A model generated the notes under the pieces. It ran no database searches. It saw nothing but the letters and a program-made list of their open reading frames with translations, and had not been told where the DNA came from. DNA of 64,000 bases from JAIOQJ01 sp963718635 (lineage in GTDB: Bacteria > Planctomycetota > Planctomycetia > Gemmatales > Gemmataceae): contig OY970367.1 in the NCBI GenBank assembly GCA_963718635.1, forward strand, positions 3,534,001-3,598,000, read 5' to 3'. The translations under genes were made by a program, and so were the position numbers. This document shows positions 55,524-64,000 of the stretch, piece after piece (the stretch's first letter is position 1; each line of letters starts with the position of its first letter).

Positions 55524-55562
55524 ACACGGGTTCGCTGGCTTCGCCGCGAACCCGTGTTTTTT
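55524..55562 (+). terminator. Rho-independent terminator after flp
   Basis: ACACGGGTTCGC (55524-55535) pairs with GCGAACCCGTGT (55546-55557) around a 10-nt loop, followed by a T-run (55558-55562). Confidence 0.9.
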
Positions 55563-55639
55563 CGCATGAATCGAACGTGTTTCGAGTCAAATGTGAATCT
55601 AGCCCCAACTGTCGATCTCCAATAGGCAACTAACGTGCC

Positions 55640-55845
55640 AGCGTGCGGGCGAGCCGGGAGCGTAAGTAAGCGACCGGAGTCAGTCAATTCAGCCGAGCGG
55701 TGTGGCGTAAGCCCACCGTGCTTCCGAACCCACGACGGCCTCACGCCACACCGCTTGCTAGAATAGCCAGAAAGAGTTAGCGCATCGAGCGACGCGAGTC
55801 AGTTAAGTCAGGCGAGCCGGACCGTAAGCGACCGGAGTTTTTACA
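55640..55845. repeat. Family-D half-units and degenerate palindrome copy
   Basis: GGCGAGCCGGGAGCGTAAG occurs near 55648, and a related half near 55812. Between them (about 55685-55775) the arms read GCGGTGTGGCGTAAGCCCACC and CACGCCACACCGCTTGC-like, a degenerate relative of the perfect repeat at 17751-17826, with the same downstream text GCCAGAAAGAGTT. Confidence 0.7.
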
Positions 55846-55912
55846 AAAAATTTTGTTGTTTTCTTCGGTTTCTGAACTCCCGACTTTCCCCCGATAAGTT
55901 TTCTCTTTCGGA

Positions 55913-56446
55913 ATGTACATGCCGCATACGCCTTTTTTTCCGAATCCGATATTTGCCTGGTCGTTTTTCGCGGTGCTGATGTTGTTGTTGACGGCAGCGG
56001 CCATACGCGACCTGGCAACTGCTCGCGTTCCGAAAACCATCACGCTTGGCATCGTTGTGACCGGGTTGATTGCCAACATGTTGCGCAGCATCATGCTTGC
56101 CGATCGGAATCTCGAACTCTGGCTGTTGCCCACTGGCTCCATCGGCTATGGCCTGTCGGATGGCTTGCTTTTTTCTCTGGCAGGCCTCTTCTTCGCCTTC
56201 TTTCTGTTCTTTGGAATGTGGATGCTGGGCGTATGCGGCGGCGGAGACGTTAAGCTTTGTGCGGGCATCGGAGCGTGGATTGGTGCGCAAAATACGATTT
56301 TTCTACTTCTCACAACCGTAGTAGCTTTGCTATTGTGGATAGTGGGACGAATAATAGTTGGCGGCAGGCCCGCTTTGCAGGAGATGGCGCAAAGCCGCAA
56401 AAAATTCAAGAAGAAGCATCCTTCGCAGCTTGCGCCAGGCAGATGA
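55913..56446 (+). CDS. Prepilin peptidase, TadV/CpaA type
   Basis: The ~178-residue protein has about five helices and an A24 peptidase motif GGGDVKL (GxGDxK, catalytic Asp) plus the earlier DLATARVPK (Asp of the first site). It cleaves and methylates prepilins; here it would process Flp. It starts at ATG 55913 or 55919. It precedes TadE/CpaB/TadG in the locus. Confidence 0.85.
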   Translation: MYMPHTPFFPNPIFAWSFFAVLMLLLTAAAIRDLATARVPKTITLGIVVTGLIANMLRSIMLADRNLELWLLPTGSIGYGLSDGLLFSLAGLFFAFFLFFGMWMLGVCGGGDVKLCAGIGAWIGAQNTIFLLLTTVVALLLWIVGRIIVGGRPALQEMAQSRKKFKKKHPSQLAPGR

Positions 56447-56526
56447 CTTTTTCGGTACCCGCAGCAATTGCAGCCGCAGCCGTGATGCTCTGGTTCTTCC
56501 GCTTCGACCTGCAGTTGCGCACTTAG
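56443..56526 (+). CDS. Possible 27-residue membrane peptide
   Basis: ATG 56443 overlaps the stop of the peptidase gene (ATGA). The product is one helix (FSVPAAIAAAAVMLWFF) with a short polar tail. It could be translationally coupled, or be the remnant of the peptidase C-terminus after an indel. Low confidence. Confidence 0.25.
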   Translation: MTFSVPAAIAAAAVMLWFFRFDLQLRT

Positions 56527-56590
56527 TCGCCTTTCGCTTCGCGTAAGGCGACACTTACTATCGCGCAGATTACATAGCCCGAGGAGAAGA

Positions 56591-57030
56591 ATGCGTCGGC
56601 CTCTACCTCGAACTTCTGAAATACGACGGGGCAGCATCGCCTTTGAGATGCTCCTCCTGCTACCGGTGTTTCTGGTATTGCTGCTCGGCTTTGTGGAACT
56701 GAGCACAGTGGTAGTCGTGGAAGAAAGGTTGTCGGCCGCCAGCGCTCAAGGCGCCGAGTCGCTGCCCAAGGTGGAACGACGCTTGATGTACAGACGGCCG
56801 TGCGCAACTCGCTTGGCCCAGGCTCGATCCGCGATAACTTGCAGCCGATCATTTATACGCCCGCTGTTGTCTCCTCGAGTCCGACGATTATTCCCGCCGC
56901 CTCCGGGTCGCCGATTACCGTGCGTCTCGAAGTGCAGGCCGCGAAAACAGTGCCTGACTTGCTCCGGTTCATAGGCTACAGTATCTCTAAGCAGATGCTT
57001 GTCGGCCAAACCGTAATGAGAAAAGAGTAG
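56591..57030 (+). CDS. TadE-like pilus assembly protein (frameshifted)
   Basis: The N-terminus has a GSIAFEMLLLLPVFLVLLLGF pseudopilin-like helix. The frame breaks near 56755 (in AASAQGA), and restoring it gives RVAAQGGTTLDVQTAVRNSLG and a beta-rich end. This is the TadE minor-pilin layout. About 145 codons. Part of the Tad locus, probably helping anchor or start the pilus. Confidence 0.65.
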
Positions 57031-57143
57031 ACCGAACAAAGTCGCCTGCCCTGTGAGCTGCCATGTCCCTTGCATTTGGCACGCTCGCGCTTCTGGGATG
57101 GAACCCTCCCGTTCGTTGTATTGTTGATTGAGGGATTTGCACC

Positions 57144-58274
57144 ATGAAAGCCAGTACGTTGTTTGCCATCTCCATTGCCTTGCTAGTGGGCTTAGGCGGA
57201 ATCGGCGTCGCGAAATACGTCGGCCTGTTCGATAAAAAGAACATGCCTTCGCAGAGCCTCGTCAAGGAAGAGCCAATTCTGGTTCTCGTGGCCAATACCG
57301 ATCTTTATCGAAACATCACCATCGGGCCTGGCAATGTGCGCGTCCGCGAGCTCTATCCGAACGAGCGCGACTTTTATCGGGGCAAAGATGCTCTTCCGCC
57401 ATTTGTAAGTGCGGCCGTTTCGAAAGTTCCTCTGGGCAACATCCGTGCCGATGCGATTTTGACGCGCGACCTGTTCCGCGAAGACCAGCCCGAACCGGTG
57501 TCGATTCGTCTGCGCAAAGGGATGCGGGCGGTTACAGTTCGCGTTCCCAAAGACCGCTGTGCGGGCGGTGTAATTCAGCTCGGGGAAAACGTCGATGTCT
57601 GGCTGACGAGCCGCATGACTGTCAATGATGGGAACGGCGACAAGTCCGTCGTAAAAACTGCTTGTCTCGCGAGCGATTGTAGCGTCATTATGAAGCGTAA
57701 CAACTTGCAAACAATTTTGGCCTCGGACCCGGACGATGGCGTCAGCTTCACGCTGGAGGCAAACCCCTACCGAGCGGCGTTGATCGAGTTCGCGCAAAGC
57801 AAGGGACAACTGAGCCTAATTCCGGTGCCGTCCGAAAATGGAGACAAGATTCTGGATGCCCGCCGACACGAAGACAGCGGCATGGGAATTGAAAAGTATT
57901 CGATTATGGAGAGTATCGAATACCGTGACGAAGATTCTCGCGTCCACAAGATCAAACACAGTGATATGGTTGTCAGCGATTCGGACTTGGAACGTATCTT
58001 CAAAAACCAGCCGATAGAGAAAATTCCGCCTATTCGAGTGGTGAACTTGAACGGAATCAACGTGTCACACACGCAACAGTTCAATGGCGATCCAGCCGCC
58101 TTCCGCGAAGCGAGCAAGCCGGCCACGACTTCAACGCCTGCTGGCACTACGAGCAATGCGTCGTCGGGTTTTGGGTCGCCTAACGAAAAAAACACGAAGG
58201 ACTGCCCGACATGCGGTAAGAAGAAGTCGCAAGAACCGGCCGGCGCGTTCTCGACGCCCGAGCCGCCGAAGTAA
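57144..58274 (+). CDS. cpaB: Flp pilus assembly protein CpaB (RcpC)
   Basis: The 376-residue protein begins with a single helix (ISIALLVGLGGIGVAKYVGLF), then the SAF-like domain of CpaB (VRELYPNERDFYRGKDALP; RLRKGMRAVTVRVPKDRC; VQLGENVDVWLT). CpaB links the inner and outer parts of the Tad machine in the periplasm. Unusually it ends in a CPTCGKKK zinc-ribbon-like tail after a Ser/Thr-rich stretch. Confidence 0.85.
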   Translation: MKASTLFAISIALLVGLGGIGVAKYVGLFDKKNMPSQSLVKEEPILVLVANTDLYRNITIGPGNVRVRELYPNERDFYRGKDALPPFVSAAVSKVPLGNIRADAILTRDLFREDQPEPVSIRLRKGMRAVTVRVPKDRCAGGVIQLGENVDVWLTSRMTVNDGNGDKSVVKTACLASDCSVIMKRNNLQTILASDPDDGVSFTLEANPYRAALIEFAQSKGQLSLIPVPSENGDKILDARRHEDSGMGIEKYSIMESIEYRDEDSRVHKIKHSDMVVSDSDLERIFKNQPIEKIPPIRVVNLNGINVSHTQQFNGDPAAFREASKPATTSTPAGTTSNASSGFGSPNEKNTKDCPTCGKKKSQEPAGAFSTPEPPK

Positions 58275-58372
58275 GTTCCTGCAACGAGCCGACTGCGGTA
58301 CGCAGCTATTCTCCGGCAGCTAACGCTGCTCGGCTCGCCTGATCCTGGTTTGCTTCGCGATGCAGGTCTTCC

Positions 58373-59670
58373 ATGTCACGCACTCTCCTTATTTCTGAAC
58401 AACGACGCGGCGGGCTTGCCCTTCCCGCCTTGATCGCGTTACCTGTGGTGTTGCTCGCTTTTGTGTTGGGCCTTTCTGCCCGTCAATTCAGCGATATCCA
58501 TACGCGCATGCAAAACGAAGCGGACGCCGGCACTTTGGCCGGCGCCGATGCCCTAATGGGCGATTCGCTGCTGCGTGGACGCTACGAGGGCGGCGCAATC
58601 GCGCTGAACTCTTTTTGTTGCTCCAGTCGTCCCGCTTGGAAGTTCGCAACTACGCTCAGATCAATGCTGTCTTCGGCGGTTATTCGACACCCGATTGGAA
58701 TCCATCCTCTCCAACAGCGGCTGATATTCAATTCGGCACGTACGATCAGACTCAATCGCCCGCATTTGCGCCCGTTGCGTTAGTTGATGGCAATTTGGCG
58801 CCGCTCAATAATCTGCAACAAATCAATGCCCTGCGCGTCTACATGCGACGGAGCAACGCAGCGGGCAATGCCGTGCCGATCCCGCGCATGCCGTTGGTCG
58901 GCAAGGGGAAAGTGGATGCCGTCGCATTTGCCACCGCACTACTCGATGGCGATATATACGGCTTTCAGCCTCTGTTTCCCAATCAACCGTTGCGGCTTGT
59001 GCCGATCGCCCTCGATCAGACTACGATCCAAACGCAGACCGCCACGCCGATTGACGATCTCAGGTACAATCCCGGTACGGGCGCTTTTTCGAATGGCAGC
59101 GATGGCTTGCCCGAGATCTCGGTGACACTGACGACCAATCCGCCGCCGAGCGGCGCAACGGCCACGGCTGCGACATTGAACATCGGCATTACCAATCAAA
59201 CGGACTTCTTGAACCAGATCAGCATTGGCGTCTATCCCGCGCAGCTCGCTCGGGCGCCATTCAACGGGGCTTTTCTGCTGCAACCTGATACAGTAACTTC
59301 GAACCAGTTGAAACTGGCCGTGCCCGGCTCGTCCAGTTTCGCCAGCGGCGACGGCAGCGCGATCGCAACCCAGCTCGGCATGCTGGCGCAGGCGCCGTAT
59401 TCCGCCCGCATCTGGCCGATCTTTTCCGGCTATGATGGCACTGGCCAGCCGATCATCACCGGGTTCATCGCCGCTCGGCTGGTCTCCGTGAACTCGACCA
59501 CGCAAGCGATCGACGACGGCATGGGTGGAACGACAACGACCATGAAACTGACGCTGACCTTGCAGCCCACGTTGATTTCAGAACCGTCGGCCGCCACAAA
59601 CACGGCATATCATACCGGTTACCTTAACGTACCAAATCAGACGATCGCGAAAATCCGGCTCGTGCCGTGA
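58373..59670 (+). CDS. TadG-like pilus protein (frameshifted)
   Basis: The N-terminus has a helix (ALPALIALPVVLLAFVLGL) and a TadG/von Willebrand-like tail follows, with a frame break near 58612 after GGAIALNS. The second part is about 350 residues of Thr/Pro-rich beta text. Joined length about 430 codons. TadG sits in the cell envelope and is needed for pilus assembly in other systems. The C-terminal function here is not clear. Confidence 0.65.
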
Positions 59671-59709
59671 CTCGCGGCCCGGAAACACGCTCGAAGAAAT
59701 CAATCTCTC

Positions 59710-61008
59710 ATGGCAGCTGCCTCTGAATCCGCCGTTCGCTTCCAAAAGATCAAAGCCGAGATCCATACGCGGATCGTCGAAACGCTCGATCTTTCGCGTT
59801 TGAACACCTGGAAACCGGACCGGCTGCGTCACGAAGTGCGTACGCTGGCGGATCATCTCTCGAAGGCAGCGCCGAAGGAAGCGCTCAACGACGCTGAGCG
59901 CTTGCGCATGGTCGAGGAGTTGCTCGACGAGGTATTCGGCCTCGGGCCTCTCGAACCGTTGATGCGCGACCCGACGATCAGCGATATTCTCGTGAACGGC
60001 CCGCGCACGGTCTACATCGAGCGTAAAGGCAAGCTCGAACTGACCGACATTATTTTCGCCGACGACGCCCACGTAATGATGATCATTCAACGCATCGCGG
60101 CCAAGATCGGCCGGCGCGCCGATGAAATGGCGCCGATGGTCGATGCCCGCCTGCCCGATGGTTCGCGCGTCAACGCCATTGTGCCGCCGGTTTCGCTGCA
60201 AGGGCCGATCATCTCGATTCGCCGTTTCGGCGTCCACTTGAAGACGAACGATCTGCTGGCGAACGCCACGATGGCCCCCGAGATGTTGGAGCTTCTTCGG
60301 GCTTGCGTGGAAGCCCGCATCAGTATCCTCGTTTCTGGCGGCACTGGCAGCGGCAAAACGACTTTGCTCAATGCCTTATCGCGTTTTATCCCCGCTGATG
60401 AGCGATTGGTGACCATCGAAGACTCGGCCGAATTGAGATTGCAGCAGGGTCACGTGATCCAGCTGGAAACGAAGATTGCGAATGCGGAAGGCGCTGGCGA
60501 AGTGAAACAGCGCGATCTAGTTCGCAATGCCTTGCGTATGCGGCCCGATCGGATCATCGTCGGCGAAGTTCGTGGAGGGGAAGCGTTGGACATGCTGCAG
60601 GCGATGAACACCGGGCACGAAGGATCGCTCACTACAATCCATGCAAACGATACGCGCGACGCCCTGACTCGTCTGGAAATGATGGTAATGATGGCGGGGT
60701 TCGAATTGCCGGTGCCGGTAATTCGCTATTATATATCCACCGCCATCACGCTGGTGGTTCAGCTTTCAAGGCTGAAGGGGGGCGCCCGTAAGGTAGTGAA
60801 AATTTCCGAAATCGCCGGTCTTGATCCGGCGCCTTACTGCGTTCACGACATCTTCGGCTACCGTCAGCTCGGCGTTCGCAATGGGGCGGCGTTCGGCGAG
60901 TTCTACGCTACCGGTCATAAGCCGGTTCTGCTGGACCGGTTGCGTGCCGCGGGCATCGAGCTCGACGAAAGTTTGTTCTCGGCACGCGTGCTGTCGCCGC
61001 GGGAGTGA
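59710..61008 (+). CDS. cpaF: Tad pilus ATPase CpaF/TadA
   Basis: The 432-residue ATPase has Walker A VSGGTGSGKTTLLNA, the aspartate box TIEDSAELRLQ, Walker B LRMRPDRIIVGEVRG and a HEGSLTTIHAN loop, typical of type II/IV secretion ATPases. It drives pilus extension. No frameshift. It is 4 nt from tadB. Confidence 0.95.
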   Translation: MAAASESAVRFQKIKAEIHTRIVETLDLSRLNTWKPDRLRHEVRTLADHLSKAAPKEALNDAERLRMVEELLDEVFGLGPLEPLMRDPTISDILVNGPRTVYIERKGKLELTDIIFADDAHVMMIIQRIAAKIGRRADEMAPMVDARLPDGSRVNAIVPPVSLQGPIISIRRFGVHLKTNDLLANATMAPEMLELLRACVEARISILVSGGTGSGKTTLLNALSRFIPADERLVTIEDSAELRLQQGHVIQLETKIANAEGAGEVKQRDLVRNALRMRPDRIIVGEVRGGEALDMLQAMNTGHEGSLTTIHANDTRDALTRLEMMVMMAGFELPVPVIRYYISTAITLVVQLSRLKGGARKVVKISEIAGLDPAPYCVHDIFGYRQLGVRNGAAFGEFYATGHKPVLLDRLRAAGIELDESLFSARVLSPRE

Positions 61009-61012
61009 GACG

Positions 61013-61959
61013 ATGTTCTCGTCCGAGTATACCGTTCTCTTCCTAGCCGCAGCCGGTTTCGTCCTGCTCGTCTTTTTGCTTACGCAGATCGTCCCTGGCG
61101 GCCGCAACGACCAGAACATCATCGACGACGAAACCGAGGCGACCGAACGCTTTCTCCGGAGCGTGGCGCCGGGCGAAATCGAGCCGGATTACCGCGGCTT
61201 CTTCAATAGGATGGACCATTACTTCGCGTCCATGATCGAACGCTGCGAGATGAAAATCTCGGCCGATCAGGCGCTTGGCATCATGATGCTCGTCGGCATG
61301 CTTGCCGCCGTGGGCCTTTATTTCTGGCGCGGCGAACCCTGGATCGCCACGGTCGGCTTCTTCGCCGGCATGGGCATTATCTTTTTCTATTTTCTGTTCA
61401 AGCAGGGGGGCTATCGGCGTCGGTTGCAGAACCAGATTCCGGATGCTTTCTTCCTGATAGCCCGTTCCGTCCGCACCGGCTTGAGCCTCGAACAAGCGAT
61501 TGATCTGGCTTCGCAACAGGGGATTCAACCTCTCTCTGGCGAATTCAAGTCGGCGGCTCAGCAAATCAAGCTCGGCATCGCCATCCCCGCGGCGCTGCAG
61601 CGCATGGCTCGCGCGAATCAAGCTGCTCGATTTCGACGCCTTCGTCTCGACGATCGCCGTCTATTCGCGCACGGGCGGCAATCTGCCGTTGCTCCTTGAT
61701 CGGCTCGCTTCCACGGCGCGCGATCACAATCAGTTTCGCGGTTACTTCTTTGCCGCGACGGCTCAGGCGCGCATCACCGCTCTTTGCATTGGACTTGGCT
61801 GTGCCGCTGTTGTTGCTGGCGTACGTCATTTTGGACCCTGAACTGCTCGATACCTTTTTTCGCAACGAAATGGGCTGGACGATCCTCGTCGGTTGCTTTG
61901 TAATGGAGATAATCGGTGCGATCTGGCTGTTTCGACTGTTAAGGACCGATTACTTCTGA
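61013..61959 (+). CDS. tadB: Tad inner membrane protein TadB (two frameshifts)
   Basis: ATG 61013 is followed by helices and a GspF-like fold: QNQIPDAFFLIARSVRTGLSLEQAI, DAFVSTIAVYSRTGGNLPLLLDRLA, ending with a helix (LLLLAYVILDPELL) and WTILVGCFVMEIIGAIWLFRLL. Breaks lie near 61612 and 61797; restored frames match TadB. It forms the platform for CpaF. It overlaps no neighbour; 4 nt from cpaF and 9 nt from tadC. Confidence 0.8.
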
Positions 61960-61968
61960 TCGTCGATT

Positions 61969-63079
61969 ATGAACTTCACCGACTCACTACCGCCGTTCCT
62001 GCAGAACGAAGTCGTTCTTTTCACCGGCATTGCGCTCGGTTTAGTTCTGTTTAGTCTGGGCGGGGCGTTTCTCTATCGCGAAATCCGCGGCAGGCCGAGC
62101 GCCCCGCCGCCGCCGCCCGATGGCGACGCCTCCGATTCGGTGATCTATCGCAACTCGGCGGGCACGACGCGCACGATGGATAGTTCGCCCTCCGGCATTC
62201 TCGGCGGCATCGCCCGCGCAGGTCGAAGTCGTTCGAGCGGTCCGGGCGGCACGAGCATCATCAGCGGTTCGCACGCTCCGAATGCAGCCCCGACGCGTGA
62301 TCAACAGATCGAGCCCGAACTGCGCATGGCCGGTTTCTATCGGCCTTCCGCCCTTGCCGAATACAAGTCCGTCCGTGCAATGCTTATCGTTCTGCCGCTG
62401 GTGTTCGCAGCTGCTATTGCCTTGTTCACCGAACCGGCGCAGATGCCGTTGGTCGTGGTTGGGGGCCTGCTCTGCTCGGCGTTGGGCTACAGCATCCCGC
62501 GTGTTTATATCAATCTCGCTGCGGGGTCGCCGACGCCGTGAAATCGAACGGGGCCTGCCCGCCGCAATCGATATGATCGTGCTGGGACTTGTGGCCGGCC
62601 AAAACATACTCAATTCATTCCAACGCGTCTCCCAAGAAATACGGCGTTCATTCCCAATCCTTGCTGAAGAAATGCAACTCTGTTATCGGCAGGCGGAACT
62701 CAATACGCTTGGCCACTCGCTGCGCGTCTGGGCGGAACGGAGCGGTGTGCAAGAAGTTTACAACCTCTCCGTAATTCTCGTACAGTCGGAACGCCAGGGC
62801 GCGGACGTGTCGAACAGCTTGCTTGAATTCGCCTCGAGTTACCGAGTCACGCTGCGGCAGCGGGCGGACGCCCAGGCCAACCGCGCCAGCTTCTGGATGC
62901 TTTTCCCGACGCTGCTGTGCATGTGGATTCCCGCAGCGATCATCCTGGCGGCGCCGGTCTACTTCGACTTCGCTGAGAAACGGCAGAAAAGCCGTGAAGC
63001 CATGACGCCTGCCGGCGCCAATGTGAACGACCCGATCGGCAAGCGCTACGAACCCTACATGAAGGGCGTCGAACGGTAG
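61969..63079 (+). CDS. tadC: Tad inner membrane protein TadC (frameshifted)
   Basis: The protein starts with an N-terminal helix (FTGIALGLVLFSLGGAFLY), then about 70 residues of Ser/Gly/Pro-rich spacer, and a GspF domain: AAIDMIVLGLVAGQNILNSFQR, LRVWAERSGVQEVYNLSVILVQSERQGADV and a last helix (WMLFPTLLCMWIPAAIILAAP). The frame breaks near 62530. TadC pairs with TadB in the inner membrane. The long spacer is not usual for TadC. Confidence 0.75.
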
Positions 63080-63222
63080 GTTTGTGGGAACAGGCTTCCC
63101 AGCCTGTTCGTTCGCCTGCCGAATCGGTCGGCAGCACAAAGCCTTCGCGTCATATTTAATAAGATTTTCTTCGATTTATCGGTGTGTGTTCCGATATTTT
63201 CGTGGTCCGACTTACAAACCAC
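63080..63222. repeat. Intergenic hairpin
   Basis: GAACAGGCT (63088-63096) pairs with AGCCTGTTC (63101-63109) around TCCC. Related to the element at 17711-17731. It lies between convergent genes and may act in termination of the Tad transcript. Confidence 0.6.
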
Positions 63223-64000
63223 TCATTTGCGTTCCGCGAGTTGTTCAAAGTAGCGCTTGATATAGGCGGCGTAATCTTCGCCGTAGCGAGCTTTCATATC
63301 GGAGATGATCTGATTGCGGATTTCGCCCGGGAGTTCGCCCCAAGGCTTACCTTTGAATTGCATCTGCATCGCGGGGAGGGTGTGCAAATCGTTGTCTTGC
63401 TTTTTAGCGCTGCCGCCTTCTCCGCTGCCGGTATTAGGCGTTTCGCGTTGTTGACTCGCGATGCGCCTCGCGGCCGTTCGCAAGGCAGCGACGGCCTGTT
63501 GCATCGCTTTGCCCGCGTTCTCTTTTTGCCCTGTGCGCAGTTCGGCGCTAGCCTGGCTCATGCGCTCTCCCGCCTCTGCGGCTGCTTGACCGGCAGCACG
63601 GTCGGATTGGGGATTGGTTTCTTTAGACATCTTGTTTTCCGGCGACTGCAAGTCACGACCTGCCTGTTTTAACGAGTTGGCCGCTTCTTCCTGAGCAGCG
63701 CGAGCCATTTCGCGTTCGTTTTTCATTGATCTCGCTTGCGCAGTTCCGCATAGCTTCGGCAGCCTGGTTCAACTCGTCCGCGCCTTTGCCGATAGAGGCA
63801 TTCGGCATTTCTTGCTTTCGCTGTTCGACCATCCTCTGGGTTCGCCCAGCTAGCTGTTCAATCTCTTGCTGCAACTGCTTCTGACGTTCAAGTTGCTGTG
63901 CTTTGGCCGCTTGGCCGTCGTTGTCGAGTTCGTCGAGTTGCGCGAGTATGTCCTTTTGGCGTCTCCTGAGATCGACGGCACGGGGCTGCCATTCCTTTTG
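63223..64000 (-). CDS. Coiled-coil protein, partial (runs off the window; frameshifted)
   Basis: The reading enters from beyond the right edge and ends at 63223. It is strongly helical and charged (LRRRQKDILAQLDEL; QQLERQKQLQQEIEQLAG; ADELNQAAEAMRN), then, after a frame break near 63735, an Ala/Gln-rich stretch and the end MQFKGKPWGELPGEIRNQI. It resembles the C-terminal part of large planctomycete DUF4175-type proteins. The start and any membrane segments are outside the window. Confidence 0.5.

Larger units (their letters stand above)
55485..55912. other. Intergenic region with terminator and repeats
   Basis: About 430 bp between flp and the prepilin peptidase gene. It holds a strong terminator at 55524-55562, a family-D half-unit and a degenerate copy of the 33-bp palindrome (about 55685-55775), then another family-D half (near 55810-55840). 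Confidence 0.6.

Noticed and set aside
7232..55845. Insertion sequences
   Set aside because: The repeats are short palindromes without a transposase in the window.
1..64000. tRNA genes, rRNA genes and CRISPR arrays
   Set aside because: No cloverleaf-like or regularly spaced direct repeats noticed. A tRNAscan or CRISPR search would settle this.

Overview
The window reads as chromosomal DNA of a planctomycete, probably a Gemmata-like (Gemmatales) lineage. The evidence is a DUF1549/DUF1553 (PSD1-type) protein, a DUF1559 H-X9-DG prepilin-like protein, a DUF1571 protein, a WD40 exported protein, a Gly-rich surface protein with a LEDR-type N-terminal motif, a TPR-sulfotransferase, and rsmH standing without the rest of a dcw cluster. 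Lineage is inferred from gene content only. I see no rRNA, tRNA, CRISPR array or insertion sequence.

Layout. 0-3 kb: PQQ-type beta-propeller membrane protein and two small hypotheticals. 3.2-6.8 kb: a tight four-gene redox cassette (2[4Fe-4S] ferredoxin, FAD/NAD oxidoreductase, His-rich membrane protein, 12-heme cytochrome c), the most system-like locus here. 6.8-9.4 kb: rhodanese, sigma factor and an MCE/OmpA-like protein. 10-17.6 kb: DUF1571 protein, CCA-adding enzyme, AcpH-like phosphodiesterase, aldehyde dehydrogenase, lactonase, secreted hypothetical. 17.9-22.3 kb: rsmH overlapping a LysM-like membrane protein, a zinc alcohol dehydrogenase and a DUF1559 protein. 22.5-27.6 kb: PAS/SpoIIE phosphatase, His/Lys-rich exported protein, WD40 protein, SDR. 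27.6-35.1 kb: DUF1549/DUF1553 protein, cystathionine gamma-synthase, UvsE, ketosynthase pair. 35.1-36.4 kb: a gene-free convergent region packed with perfect palindromes. 36.4-42.2 kb: Gly-rich surface protein and TPR-sulfotransferase. 42.6-49 kb: small membrane proteins, M48 peptidase, MaoC, manA-pxpA-pxpC, response regulator, phytanoyl-CoA dioxygenase-like protein. 48.9-54.4 kb: three polytopic glycosyltransferase-like membrane proteins. 55.1-63.1 kb: a Tad (Flp) pilus locus. 63.2 kb to the end: a coiled-coil protein running off the window.

Two features cut across the whole window. First, about 20 well-conserved genes are broken by 1-2 nt frameshifts and one cytochrome by a stop codon. Their number and spread across unrelated genes point to sequence or assembly error more than to decay, so I annotate these genes as single units with the break marked. 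Second, the spaces between genes, and two membrane-protein genes themselves, carry at least six families of dispersed palindromic (REP-like) repeats.
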